Shown: positions 43,071 through 52,065, counted from the first letter of the stretch. The stretch is DNA of 64,000 bases from an uncultured bacterium (GCA_934636825.1 CAKUBG010000001.1:1-64000); one strand, 5' to 3'. Numbers and translations are program-made. Notes: generated by a model from the letters alone, not told the origin.

Positions 43071-43228
43071 CTTTACATAATCCTTATCCGCCAGAAATTG
43101 CTCTTAAATTCGCTTCCGAGCCTTCTTCTCCCTTGCATTGATTTTTCTCCACAAATGGTTGCGTTATTTAAGCAAATACATAACAAATTGAGAGGAACTT
43201 TTTTTACTAATCAGAAATTTTCTCCACT

Positions 43229-44671
43229 ATGAGTACCCTCTTGATTAAGAACGCCGCTATGGTTGCCACTTTTGATGACAACATGAGGCGCATTGAAAAT
43301 TGTGACATTTTAGTTAAAGGCAATCGTATTGCCGAAATAGGCCCCAAGTTGGAGGCCCCCAACGTCGATAAAGTGATCGACGCCACCGGCATGTTGGTGA
43401 TGCCCGGTATGATCAATTGCCACCATCACCTTTATCAGACTTTGACGCGCAATATTCCTCGCGTCCAGGAAGCTGAGCTCTTCCCTTGGCTGGTGAACTT
43501 ATATGAGCTTTGGCGTGAGCTCACTCCCGAAGCCCTCTATTGGTCTACTCTGACCGGTTTAGGCGAATTGCTTTTAACTGGTTGTACTACCAGTACCGAT
43601 CACTTCTACGTATTTCCCGAGCATTGCCCCGATCATCTCTTCGATCAGCAAATTAAAGCCGCTCAGAAGATCGGTATCCGCTTCCAGCCTACTCGCGGCT
43701 CTATGTCTCGCGGCAAAGACAAAGGCGGCTTGCCTCCCAACGATGTAGTACAAAGCGAAGACAAAATTTTAGCCGACTGTGAGCGCGTTATTAAAGCCTA
43801 TCACGATCCCGATCCTTTAGCTATGATCAAGATCGCTTTGGCTCCTTGCTCTCCTTTCTCCGTTACTCCCGAACTTTTGTCGGAAACTGTCAAATTAGCC
43901 AGAAAATACAAAGTACGCTGCCACACTCACGTAGCCGAAACTAAAGACGAAGACGCTTATTGCTTAGAAATGTACGGCAAGCGTCCCTACGACTTCATGG
44001 AAAGCGTAGGCTGGACTGGCGATGATATTTGGTTCGCTCATTGCTGCTACTTAAACGATGAAGAAATAAAGAGAGCGGCTGAAAGTGGCACCGGCGTTTC
44101 TCACTGCCCCGCTTCCAATATGCGTTTAGCTTCCGGCGTAGCTCGCGTACCTTCTATGGTTGAGTACAATGTGGCCGTAGGTTTAGGTGTCGATGGCAGC
44201 GCTTCCAACGATTCTTCCGATATGTTGGGTGAAGTGCGCAATTGTATGTTAGTGCAGCGCCTCCACTTCGGCGTAGACGCTATGCCTGCCGAAAGAGCTC
44301 TCACTTTAGCTACTCGCGGCGGCGCTCGCGTCTTAGGTTATAAAGAGTTGGGCAAACTGGAAGTTGGAGCTGGAGCCGATATTATCGGTATTTCCTTAAA
44401 TAGACTTGGCTACGCCGGTGCTCTTTCCGATCCGGTCGCTGCTATAGTCTTCTGCGGCGATAGCCACATTGTGGACTTCTCCGTAGTCAACGGTCGCCAA
44501 GTTGTCAAAGACGGCAAGCTTTGCTTAGTTGACGAGATGGAAATCTTCCACGAAGCTAACCGCTGGTCAAATTACATGATTGAAAAAGCCGAAAAGAATA
44601 CCGGCATCAACATGCGCTCCAAAGAGGGCCCCGGCATGGAAGCTCCCCGTCCTTCACTTGAGCAAAAGTAG
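43229..44671 (+). CDS. amidohydrolase, probable 8-oxoguanine deaminase
   Basis: Metal-dependent deaminase of the amidohydrolase superfamily. Metal ligands are the HHH cluster in INCHHHLYQT, His in CHTHVAET, His in FAHCCYL and Asp in GVDGSASND. The block GSMSRGKDKGGLPPNDVV closely matches known 8-oxoguanine deaminases, which convert 8-oxoguanine to urate in the cytoplasm; a related purine or triazine cannot be excluded. Length (480) is slightly over the family norm, with a short C-terminal extension. No clear ribosome site precedes the ATG. Single gene with its own terminator. Confidence 0.85.
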   Translation: MSTLLIKNAAMVATFDDNMRRIENCDILVKGNRIAEIGPKLEAPNVDKVIDATGMLVMPGMINCHHHLYQTLTRNIPRVQEAELFPWLVNLYELWRELTPEALYWSTLTGLGELLLTGCTTSTDHFYVFPEHCPDHLFDQQIKAAQKIGIRFQPTRGSMSRGKDKGGLPPNDVVQSEDKILADCERVIKAYHDPDPLAMIKIALAPCSPFSVTPELLSETVKLARKYKVRCHTHVAETKDEDAYCLEMYGKRPYDFMESVGWTGDDIWFAHCCYLNDEEIKRAAESGTGVSHCPASNMRLASGVARVPSMVEYNVAVGLGVDGSASNDSSDMLGEVRNCMLVQRLHFGVDAMPAERALTLATRGGARVLGYKELGKLEVGAGADIIGISLNRLGYAGALSDPVAAIVFCGDSHIVDFSVVNGRQVVKDGKLCLVDEMEIFHEANRWSNYMIEKAEKNTGINMRSKEGPGMEAPRPSLEQK

Positions 44672-44691
44672 TTAACCTATAAAGCTCAAAC

Positions 44692-44731
44692 AAAAGCGGC
44701 CGTTCCCCAAAAGGTTCGACCGCTTTTTTTA
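44692..44731 (+). terminator. terminator of the deaminase gene
   Basis: AAAGCGGCCG pairs with CGACCGCTTT (one mismatch) around TTCCCCAAAAGGTT, followed by seven T. Confidence 0.8.
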
Positions 44732-44754
44732 TATTCAATTGTATAATATTATTG

Positions 44755-45099
44755 TTAATCGAGACCATCATTCATACGATCTATTAAATCATCCATATAG
44801 TCCGACTCTTCTACATTACCACAAGATTCATTGTAAAATCCCTGGTCACTATATTTTGCCCAAAGGCAATACATTTGTTTATAATTTTTTTCAATATAAT
44901 GCTTAATTTTGTTTAGCTTAGCAGCTGGGATATTGCCAGTTTTACTAATAACTACACTTCCATCAGAACGAACCCAAAATTTCGCGGAACCACTCTCCCT
45001 GTGATCCTTACTTGCATGAGCATGCATAGCTTCAATGACACAATGTGAAGTGAAATATAAATAATATCCACATATTTTCTCATTGGCGTAATTTGGCAT
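44755..45099 (-). CDS. DUF4160-like small protein
   Basis: Protein of 114 residues resembling DUF4160: a Gly-Tyr-x-Leu-Tyr-Phe strand (CGYYLYFTSH), a histidine region (MHAHASKDHRESGSAKFWV), SDGSVVISKTGNIPAAKL and a basic helix NKIKHYIEKNYKQMYCLWAKY. DUF4160 proteins are often encoded with a small partner and are suspected toxin/antitoxin components, but no activity is established. It is the last of three tiny, AT-rich genes, starting four bases after the previous stop. Confidence 0.65.
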   Translation of the reverse strand: MPNYANEKICGYYLYFTSHCVIEAMHAHASKDHRESGSAKFWVRSDGSVVISKTGNIPAAKLNKIKHYIEKNYKQMYCLWAKYSDQGFYNESCGNVEESDYMDDLIDRMNDGLD

Positions 45100-45103
45100 A
45101 CAC

Positions 45104-45319
45104 TTATAAAAACTCCTTATTTTTTTGGTAAACTTGCAACATTTTGCGCAATTCTTGATCGTTCATATTAGTTTCAATGACAGTGCCATCATGTTCTATT
45201 ACCGCCGCACATTCAGGGTTATACAAATTTAAAACTCTGATGAAACGGCCCTTAACTGTAAAAGCATAACCTAAAGAGACCATATCGGCTTGATCAATAA
45301 CCCTTTCCAAATTAAGCAT
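45104..45319 (-). CDS. small protein of unknown function in the DUF4160 cassette
   Basis: A 71-residue protein, mixed strand/helix (KGRFIRVLNLYNPECAAVIEHDG, then a charged helix at the end). It overlaps the end of the upstream 89-residue gene by eight bases and lies four bases before the DUF4160-like gene. Its tight coupling and size fit an antitoxin or regulator, which is only an inference. Confidence 0.6.
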   Translation of the reverse strand: MLNLERVIDQADMVSLGYAFTVKGRFIRVLNLYNPECAAVIEHDGTVIETNMNDQELRKMLQVYQKNKEFL

Positions 45320-45581
45320 AACGAAGGCTCACTTTCTTTATAGATTTCAAGAACGCCCCAGCATCCATATACAAATTTTTTAGAATAGGTATAAGGTCGA
45401 TGTAATCCTCAACTTCACCGACTCCACGATATTTAGCCATAACTTCAAGATATCCATTGTCCCAATTAAGGATGTTCGTATATTTTTCCAATTTAGCTGA
45501 AGTTTTAAAACGTATAGCCATTTTTCCATAAGAAAAAACAGTATAGTTACCCTCGTTACTTAAAAAAGCCTCACCATCCAT
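45312..45581 (-). CDS. small protein of unknown function, first gene of the DUF4160 cassette
   Basis: An 89-residue protein: a short strand-rich N-terminus (NEGNYTVFSYGKMAIRF) and a helix-rich acidic C-terminus with VGEVEDYIDLIPILKNLYMDAGAFL. GGTTAA-rich sequence with GGGAGG lies upstream of the ATG. Its bases are more AT-rich than those of neighbouring genes, as for the other two genes, which hints at recent transfer of the cassette. Function unknown. Confidence 0.6.
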   Translation of the reverse strand: MDGEAFLSNEGNYTVFSYGKMAIRFKTSAKLEKYTNILNWDNGYLEVMAKYRGVGEVEDYIDLIPILKNLYMDAGAFLKSIKKVSLRYA

Positions 45582-45665
45582 AGAGATTTAACCTCCCGTA
45601 GTTTCATACACCCACATTCTAGCACGAAGTATTCATAAAACTGCTAACAAAATCAGATTAGATAT

Positions 45666-45707
45666 AAAAAATGCGCAGCTTCCAATTTTGGAAGTTGCGC
45701 ATTTTTT
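45666..45707. terminator. bidirectional terminator downstream of dnaK
   Basis: AAAAATGCGCAGCTTCC pairs with GGAAGTTGCGCATTTTT with one mismatch. A/T runs border both sides; on the minus strand it ends the dnaK transcript. Confidence 0.85.
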
Positions 45708-45760
45708 ACTTAGCTGAGGCTGCCCCCCTTATGGGAGAGCTAGCCTGAGCTCTTTAATTA

Positions 45761-47608
45761 TTAGTCTTTTACGGTATAGTCGGCGTCGACTACTTCTTCG
45801 TCGCCTTCAGCTTTGCCGCTCTTAGGAGCTTCCTGACCGGCTCCGGCCTGTCCGGCTCCAGCTTGCTGCTGAGCTTGGTAGAGGCTCTCACCAATCTTCT
45901 GAGCGGTTTGAGCCAGCTCGTCGGTAGCCTTCTTGAGCTCGTCACGATCCAGAGGTTCGGCGGCGGAAGCCTTCTTCACTCTCTCGATAGCGTTTTCGAT
46001 AGGAGCCTTGACGGTAGCGGAAACCTTGTCACCGGCGTCGCGCAAAGCTTTTTCGATTTGGTAGACTAAGCTGTCAGCTTTGTGGCGAAGCTCAATCTCT
46101 TCACGTTTCTTCTTGTCTTCGCTGGCGTGACTGTCGGCATCCTTGACCATACGATCCACTTCTTCTTTGGAGAGGTTGGTGGAAGCGGTGATCTTGATGT
46201 TCTGGCTCTTACCAGTGCCCTTATCGACGGCGCTGACGTTGATAATACCGTTAGCATCGATTTCGAAGGAGACTTCGATCTGAGGTACCCCACGGGGTGC
46301 CGGCGGGATGTCAGTCAGTACGAAGGTGCCCAGAGTCTTGTTGTCACGAGCGAACTCACGCTCACCTTGTAATACGTGAATCTCTACCTGAGTTTGCATA
46401 TCAGCAGCGGTGGAGAAGACTTCACTCTTCTTGCAAGGGATAGAGGTGTTGCGGTCGATAAGCTTGGTCATTACGCCGCCCAAGGTTTCGATACCTAAGG
46501 ACAGAGGAGTTACATCGACCAAGACTACGTCTTTGACTTCACCAGTAATTACAGCGCCCTGAATAGCAGCACCTAAAGCCACGCACTCATCGGGGTTGAT
46601 GTCCTTGGAAGGCTCTTTGCCGAAGAATTTGCGGACAAATTCTACGACCTGAGGCATACGAGTGGAACCACCGACTAACAAGACGCGATCGATTTCATCT
46701 TTCTTCAAGCCGGAATCTTCCAAAGCTTTGCGGCAAGGTTCTTGGCAACGCTCCAGCAAATCGGCGGTCAAAGCTTCGAACTGAGCACGAGAGAGGTTCA
46801 TATCCAAGTGCTTAGGGCCGGTAGCGTCGGCAGTAATGAAGGGCAAGTTGATGTTGACGTTCAGCATCTGAGAGAGCTCAATCTTAGCTTTCTCAGCAGC
46901 GTCTTTAATACGCTGAGCGGCCATCTTATCTTGACGCAAATCTACGCCGTTTTCTTTCTTGAAGTCTTCGGCGATCTTGTCGACAATGCGCATATCCCAG
47001 TCGTCGCCACCTAAGTGAGTATCACCGTTGGTAGCCTTTACTTCGAATACGCCATCACCAATTTCCAAAATGGAGACATCGAAAGTACCACCACCTAAGT
47101 CGAAGACCACGACCTTCATGTCGCCTTCGCCCTTATCAAGACCGTAGGCCAAAGCAGCGGCAGTAGGCTCGTTGATAATTCTCTTAACGTCTAAACCAGC
47201 GATAATACCAGCATTCTTGGTAGCCTGACGCTGAGAGTCGTTAAAGTAGGCAGGTACGGTAATGACAGCTTCTTTGACGGGCTCGCCCAAATAAGCTTCG
47301 GCATCGGTCTTCAACTTCTGAAGAATCATAGCGGAAATCTCTTCGGGAGAGTATTTCTTGCCATCGATCTCGACGCGATGGTCAGTACCCATATAACGTT
47401 TAATAGAAGCTACGGTACCGTGAGGATTGCTCACAGCCTGACGCTTAGCTAATTCACCGACCAAGCGCTCACCAGTTTTGGAGAAACCTACTACGGAAGG
47501 CGTAGTGCGGTTGCCTTCGGCATTGGCAATCACAGTAGGCTTGCCATTTTCCATGAAGGCGATTACTGAGTTAGTAGTTCCTAAGTCAATACCAACAACT
47601 TTCGACAT
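45761..47608 (-). CDS. dnaK: chaperone protein DnaK (Hsp70)
   Basis: ATP-dependent chaperone of the cytoplasm. The ATPase domain opens VVGIDLGTTNSVIAFMENG, with phosphate loops VFDLGGGTFDVS and LLVGGSTRMP; the substrate-binding domain has LSLGIETLGGVMTKLI. The C-terminal lid and a Gln/Ala/Gly-rich tail end in EEVVDADYTVKD, a typical DnaK terminus. The 615-residue length is normal. GGAGG lies nine bases before the ATG. No grpE, dnaJ or hrcA is nearby. Codon use is biased towards C-ending codons, as expected for abundant protein. Confidence 0.98.
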   Translation of the reverse strand: MSKVVGIDLGTTNSVIAFMENGKPTVIANAEGNRTTPSVVGFSKTGERLVGELAKRQAVSNPHGTVASIKRYMGTDHRVEIDGKKYSPEEISAMILQKLKTDAEAYLGEPVKEAVITVPAYFNDSQRQATKNAGIIAGLDVKRIINEPTAAALAYGLDKGEGDMKVVVFDLGGGTFDVSILEIGDGVFEVKATNGDTHLGGDDWDMRIVDKIAEDFKKENGVDLRQDKMAAQRIKDAAEKAKIELSQMLNVNINLPFITADATGPKHLDMNLSRAQFEALTADLLERCQEPCRKALEDSGLKKDEIDRVLLVGGSTRMPQVVEFVRKFFGKEPSKDINPDECVALGAAIQGAVITGEVKDVVLVDVTPLSLGIETLGGVMTKLIDRNTSIPCKKSEVFSTAADMQTQVEIHVLQGEREFARDNKTLGTFVLTDIPPAPRGVPQIEVSFEIDANGIINVSAVDKGTGKSQNIKITASTNLSKEEVDRMVKDADSHASEDKKKREEIELRHKADSLVYQIEKALRDAGDKVSATVKAPIENAIERVKKASAAEPLDRDELKKATDELAQTAQKIGESLYQAQQQAGAGQAGAGQEAPKSGKAEGDEEVVDADYTVKD

Positions 47609-47761
47609 AAATTCTATCCTCCTCGTTCGCCTTCCCCCGAACTCCCCCGGCGAACGTAAACTTCTTTTTCTTCGCAGATAATGTACTACTTCAGACGTAA
47701 GAAATATGCTTGCTGAGTATTAGAGTAGTGTTAGAATTTTCGAGCAATAATATGCTTATTT

Positions 47762-48841
47762 TTACCAACGCAATAAAGCTGTCTCTATAGAAGCGCCAGG
47801 GCCCATAGTTATTAAAGTAGCGTAATCACCGGGCACAGCCACTTTTTCGGCGCTCAAACGGTACAAAGCATAAAGTACGGAGCAAGATGAAATGTTGCCA
47901 TATTCAGCTAAAATATCGATAGTGTGGCGCAAATCATAATCGGAAAGTCCCAAATTCATTTTCAAACTATCGATTACTTTTTTGCCGCCCGAATGGACTA
48001 ACCACCAGGCGATGTCACGCTTTTTCAAATGATGGCGCTCCCAGAGGCGACGTACAGGCTTGTGAGCATTTTGGCCCAAAAAGTAAGGAATATCTTTATC
48101 CAAGAAAAAAGCCAAGCGCCCTTGTCGATGTTCGAAACGCATAGTCTCTTGCGCTCGGGTAACTATTTGACTTTCAAAGTCGACTATTTGTGGCAAATAA
48201 GGATCAAGCTCAACTCCAGAATATTGGCTGCCAGCTACAATCAAGGCTGCGCAAGCGTCGCCAAACAGCGAATTTACTACCGCTGTAACCATTTTGTCAT
48301 CGACAACGTAGGCTGAAGAGCAATTCTCTACACAAACTAAAGCGCCCACTTTTTGCGGATTGAGGCGCAAAAAATTAACCAAAGGCTGTAATCCGTTCAT
48401 GGCCGCATTGCAGCCCATGCCCACAACGTCCAAACGATAAATCGTTTCAGCTAAACCGAGCTCTTTAGCCAGCAAAGCGCTAGCGCCAGGACAAAGAAAG
48501 CCTGTAGAAGTGACGCATACAATATAATCGAGAGCTTGAGCAGCCAATCCGGCTTTTTGCAAAGCTTCGCGCAAAGCATGTGAGCCTAAAGAAATAACGC
48601 CTTGGCGATGGCGCGAGGCTAAAATATCGGGATCTTCGCTAAGCATGGGCTCTTCAGCCGCACCATTTTGCAAGGCCTCTTGCAAACGAGGCAAATTTAG
48701 GCAGCGCTTTTTTATGTGACTGTTAGCGAAAAGAGCCTGAATCTTGCGATTGCCGACGCCAAAATATTGAGCCAATTGAGCTTGGGTGTAAGAAGTCGTC
48801 GGCATAGCTGTGCCGATAGCGATAACTCGCGGATTATCCAT
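47762..48841 (-). CDS. type III polyketide synthase, DpgA-like
   Basis: Chalcone-synthase-fold enzyme that condenses malonyl-CoA units. The catalytic triad is Cys144 (GMGCNAAMN), His283 (LVHSGG) and Asn316 (EYGNISS). The block CSSAYVVDDKM with VVNSLFGD recalls DpgA, which makes 3,5-dihydroxyphenylacetyl-CoA with help of crotonase-fold partners; the product is inferred, and alkylpyrone or other synthases are alternatives. It overlaps the crotonase gene by eight bases, and the two crotonase/PKS genes follow a pseudouridine synthase and a TerB-like gene with tiny gaps, making a four-gene operon. Confidence 0.85.
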   Translation of the reverse strand: MDNPRVIAIGTAMPTTSYTQAQLAQYFGVGNRKIQALFANSHIKKRCLNLPRLQEALQNGAAEEPMLSEDPDILASRHRQGVISLGSHALREALQKAGLAAQALDYIVCVTSTGFLCPGASALLAKELGLAETIYRLDVVGMGCNAAMNGLQPLVNFLRLNPQKVGALVCVENCSSAYVVDDKMVTAVVNSLFGDACAALIVAGSQYSGVELDPYLPQIVDFESQIVTRAQETMRFEHRQGRLAFFLDKDIPYFLGQNAHKPVRRLWERHHLKKRDIAWWLVHSGGKKVIDSLKMNLGLSDYDLRHTIDILAEYGNISSCSVLYALYRLSAEKVAVPGDYATLITMGPGASIETALLRW

Positions 48842-49628
48842 GAAAATGCTGCTCTTTTCCTAATGCTTGGCTTAATGCTTGAGCCCGTCGCTCGTATAGA
48901 AATGCTTGTGCGGCCCCTTCGAAAGCCGCTTGCGCTTCTCTCCCCCAAGAGCCGCAAGCGGCCGCGTTGCACTGTTGCTTTGCCAAAAGCAAAGCCGCTT
49001 TATCTTGGCTGGCCGCCCGCCGAGCCAAGCGTTCAGCCAAAGCATTGGCTGCAGTTCCGTCTTGGCAGAAGTAGGCGGCCAGCCCGGCTGCGTGCGCTTC
49101 CGATCCCCCCAGCACTTGGCTTGCCAGCACCATACTTTTAGCTAGGCCGGGGCCTACAAGTTGGGTTAGGCGGCCTATACCTCCGGCGGCAGGCATAAGG
49201 CCTAAGCTAAGTTCGGGAAAAGCGAAGCTAGCTTGCGCTGTTACTAAGCGCAAATCGCAAGCCAAAGCTAATTCCACGCCGCCGCCTCTAGCCGCCCCTT
49301 CGATCACAGCCAAAGTGAGCCCCGGCCAAGCATAAAGTTCGGCAAAGACCTCACGAGCTAAAAGATCGAAGGCATCCAAACCAGAACGCGCCTCCAATTC
49401 GTCTTTGTCGGCTCCAGCACAAAAAAAACACGGCTGAGCCGACTTAATAACGAGAGCTTGCGCCCCTTCTTGCTTCCATTGACGCAACACAGAGCGCAAG
49501 CTTTCCAGCATGGGCGCGTTGTAAGCGTTGGCTTTGTGAGGTCTTTGCAAAACTATGCACCCCCAGCCTTCGTGCAAGCAAGCTTCTAAAGGGGGAGCGG
49601 AAGCGCACGCTACAGGTTTGGCAGCCAT
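48834..49628 (-). CDS. enoyl-CoA hydratase/isomerase (crotonase) family protein, DpgB/DpgD-like context
   Basis: Crotonase-fold enzyme acting on acyl-CoA thioesters. The oxyanion-hole loops are FFCAGADKDEL and EGAARGGGVELALACD, and the family's PELSLGLMPAAGGIGRL block keeps the first catalytic Glu. In Dpg pathways, such partners speed or dehydrate DpgA products, and translational overlap with the polyketide synthase supports that role, but a general fatty-acid role is possible. Base composition is noticeably richer in GC than its neighbours. It starts four bases after the pseudouridine synthase stop. Confidence 0.85.
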   Translation of the reverse strand: MAAKPVACASAPPLEACLHEGWGCIVLQRPHKANAYNAPMLESLRSVLRQWKQEGAQALVIKSAQPCFFCAGADKDELEARSGLDAFDLLAREVFAELYAWPGLTLAVIEGAARGGGVELALACDLRLVTAQASFAFPELSLGLMPAAGGIGRLTQLVGPGLAKSMVLASQVLGGSEAHAAGLAAYFCQDGTAANALAERLARRAASQDKAALLLAKQQCNAAACGSWGREAQAAFEGAAQAFLYERRAQALSQALGKEQHFHG

Positions 49629-49632
49629 TTAT

Positions 49633-50298
49633 CTACTTCTCCAACATATCTAAAAATGGCTGCCAAACGTGACCGGCGGGCCAATAGACAAAGCTTTGCT
49701 CAGCTTTTTGCCAAGGGAAGCTGAGCTTGTAAGACCATAGAGCAATGCCTCTTGAGCGCAAAGCGCTGCTGGCTTGGTATTTTAGATCGCCAGCTACAGG
49801 ACAACCCAAATTGGCAAACTGAGCCCTAATTTGATGATGACGGCCAGTTTCCAACTTTACTTCCACCAAAGTGCGCGTTCGCCCCGTGGCCAAAACGCGA
49901 TAGTTCAAGCGAGCCAATTTGGCGCCAGGCTCAGTAGAGGCAACCACACGTGAAATATTGGCCCGCCCGTCTTTAAGCAAATAGTCTTCTAAAGACGCTT
50001 CGGGAGAAGGCAAGCGGCTGCCATTTTCTACCAGCACTAAATAAGATTTGCTAACTTTATCAGTTTGCAACAATTTGTTGAGGGCAGCAGCACCTGAAGA
50101 AGTTTTGGCCATAAGAACCAAACCGCCGGCCGGTCGATCTAGGCGATTAACCACGTAGGCTTGTCCCCATTGCTGACACGCCCAATCTAAAAGAGAAAAC
50201 GCCCGTCCGGGATCGGGCTGAGCAGGCATGCCCACAGGTTTAACGATCACGGCCCAAGCGTTGTTTTCAAACACTGTTAAGGGTTGAAGGAGCGACAA
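49633..50298 (-). CDS. RluA-family pseudouridine synthase
   Basis: Converts uridine to pseudouridine in rRNA or tRNA. The catalytic Asp lies in VVNRLDRPAGGLVLMAKT (family pattern H/N-R-L-D-x-x-T/A-S/G-G), and the C-terminal VKLETGRHHQIRAQFANLGCPVAGDLKY is typical. At 221 residues it lacks the N-terminal S4 domain of RluD/RluC, like RluA or TruC. Which base it modifies is unknown. It starts eight bases after the TerB-like gene. Confidence 0.9.
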   Translation of the reverse strand: MSLLQPLTVFENNAWAVIVKPVGMPAQPDPGRAFSLLDWACQQWGQAYVVNRLDRPAGGLVLMAKTSSGAAALNKLLQTDKVSKSYLVLVENGSRLPSPEASLEDYLLKDGRANISRVVASTEPGAKLARLNYRVLATGRTRTLVEVKLETGRHHQIRAQFANLGCPVAGDLKYQASSALRSRGIALWSYKLSFPWQKAEQSFVYWPAGHVWQPFLDMLEK

Positions 50299-50306
50299 AA
50301 AAGAGC

Positions 50307-50699
50307 CTATTCCTCTCTCAAAGAGCGCACGGAAGTTACGCCTTGGCGCACTTCTTCAACTAAAGCTTGGCGTCTAGCAATGGGGATATCCAAATGAGAG
50401 GCCAAAACTTCCACCATATCTTTTTCGCTGCCGGCCAAAACACCATCAACCATAGCCATAGCCGCAGCCGCTTGCAAAATTTCTTCGCGTTTGCTTTGCT
50501 CAATGCTGTCCACATCAAAATCGAGCTCTTCAGTGGGAGGAGCAGCCATCATTTTGGAAATTTCTTCCATCTCTTCTTCGGTGCAACCGAGTTCGGACAC
50601 AACACTGCCTAAAAACTCACGCTCGTGTTCTTCAATAACGCCATCAGCCCACATCATGTGGATTAAACTCTTTACCAAAGCATTGGTCTGCGCATCCAT
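50307..50699 (-). CDS. TerB-like protein
   Basis: A 130-residue acidic helical protein of the TerB superfamily, originally linked to tellurite resistance. It has the repeated MMWADGVIEEHEREFL and MAMVDGVLAGSEKDMVEVLASHL modules, each with an acidic metal-binding-like loop, and a short linker of PPTEELDFDV. Function is unknown for most members. First gene of the tight operon that continues with the pseudouridine synthase, crotonase and polyketide synthase. Confidence 0.8.
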   Translation of the reverse strand: MDAQTNALVKSLIHMMWADGVIEEHEREFLGSVVSELGCTEEEMEEISKMMAAPPTEELDFDVDSIEQSKREEILQAAAAMAMVDGVLAGSEKDMVEVLASHLDIPIARRQALVEEVRQGVTSVRSLREE

Positions 50700-50942
50700 A
50701 GTGATAAACCTCCCGCCGGTTAAGCGCTAAAAATAAATATTTTCACGACAAAACAAGCCCCACCAATAGGCCACAAGCCACCGGGACTTCTCACTAGAGA
50801 GCTTCTCAGCAATTTGCTTTTGTTCCTGTTGAAAACAAATAGCCAGCGACAAGATTTATAGAAGCAAAAAGTGCGCAGGCGAAATGGATAAAGATCGTGT
50901 ACAATTGAAAAAAAATGACTACAGGAGTTTAGGCCAAAAGCT

Positions 50943-51983
50943 ATGATGCAAGCCATTTCTTTACATAAATTATTAAAGCAAATTGCCGCCATATTTTTAA
51001 TAGCCTTCATTCTTTGCCCAACTTTAGCTTGGGCAGGCAAACCGACTATTTCCGGTGTTATCAAAAACTACAATCCCGGCGGACGCCGCATGCAAATTCA
51101 ACGCGACGACGGCGTGGTAAAAATGATTATCATGCGTCCCGGTTGCCAATTTATGCTTAACGGTCAAAAAACTTCCAGCAATTCTTTCCGCCCCCAAATG
51201 AGAGTGTGCGTGCGCATTTGTGGTTCCGTAGTAGGTGATCCCTTAGAATGTGACTTAATTGCCGACTTTATGTCATCTAAAAATGTAGTAGCTCGCCACG
51301 CCGGCACACCCAATCCCACTACGGTGGGAGGTTTTGCCGGTACTGCAGGCCCGGCGGCCACTTTAACTAGCGTATTTTCCAGCGCTACCGGAGCTGCCCC
51401 CAATGTGATGGGCCCATTGGGTATAGGAGGCAACTTCCCCGGCTCCAATACCAACCCGGGAACCAACGGCGTGCCTAATACAAACGCTTTCCCCAATGCT
51501 GGCAATCCGGCTACCATTGCTCAGGGGGCCACTCCGGCTACCCAAACTTCTCCCCAAGCTAATATGGGACAAAACAACCAAGCCAACTTTAATGGCGCCA
51601 ATCCTTACGCCCAAAATCCTTACAGTTTGGGCAACGAATCCCAATTTAACAGCACAGCCTCTTTAATTTACGGCAGCGACGATAAAGATAAAGAAGAGCA
51701 AGGCAGCTTTATGCCCGCTCCTAACGGCCCTTTCTCTATGCAATTAGTGACCTTCAGCGGTCGCGTTATGAGCGCTGACGCCCGTACCCGCAGCTTAACT
51801 ATTATGCCCGACGGCCAAACTCAACCTACTCAAGTTGTCTTGCATCAAATGGTCAATCCCACCAATACTTCTGGACAGGCTGTCAACTTGGCTAATATCC
51901 AACCTGGTATGGCCGTTTCCGTGCAGGGCATGGCCAATGCTGCAGGTATAATAGAGGCCAGAAAAGTGATTGTCGCTTTCTAA
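50943..51983 (+). CDS. exported two-module protein with Asn/Gly/Pro/Thr-rich linker
   Basis: Protein of about 346 residues with a Sec signal peptide (cleavage near AWAGK). Two similar strand-rich modules, GVIKNYNPGGRRMQIQRDDG near the N-terminus and GRVMSADARTRSLTIMPDG near the C-terminus, look like small OB-like or DUF5666-like domains; the second ends ANAAGIIEARKVIVAF. They are separated by about 130 residues of low complexity (Asn, Gly, Pro, Thr, Ala, Gln). Likely periplasmic or surface-exposed. AGGAG lies about 17 bases before the first ATG. Function unknown. Confidence 0.7.
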   Translation: MMQAISLHKLLKQIAAIFLIAFILCPTLAWAGKPTISGVIKNYNPGGRRMQIQRDDGVVKMIIMRPGCQFMLNGQKTSSNSFRPQMRVCVRICGSVVGDPLECDLIADFMSSKNVVARHAGTPNPTTVGGFAGTAGPAATLTSVFSSATGAAPNVMGPLGIGGNFPGSNTNPGTNGVPNTNAFPNAGNPATIAQGATPATQTSPQANMGQNNQANFNGANPYAQNPYSLGNESQFNSTASLIYGSDDKDKEEQGSFMPAPNGPFSMQLVTFSGRVMSADARTRSLTIMPDGQTQPTQVVLHQMVNPTNTSGQAVNLANIQPGMAVSVQGMANAAGIIEARKVIVAF

Positions 51984-52017
51984 ACAAAGTAAACCTCAAA
52001 AATTTAATAAGGATATT

Positions 52018-52065
52018 ATGCCATTTCTGATATGGAATCTAATAATAAAAATAAGTTTCACCTAA
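52018..52065 (+). other. 15-codon mini-ORF overlapping the AI-2E transporter start
   Basis: An ATG at 52018 with AAGGAT at ideal spacing opens a 15-codon frame (MPFLIWNLIIKISFT, then TAA) that overlaps the start of the transporter in another frame. The transporter's own ATG at 52032 lacks a good ribosome site. This could couple or dampen its translation, or be accidental. Confidence 0.35.

Noticed and set aside
47609..47761. A CIRCE element upstream of dnaK
   Set aside because: The only similar string (GAGTATTAGAGTAGTGTTAG) lacks the conserved TTAGCACTC/GAGTGCTAA arms.
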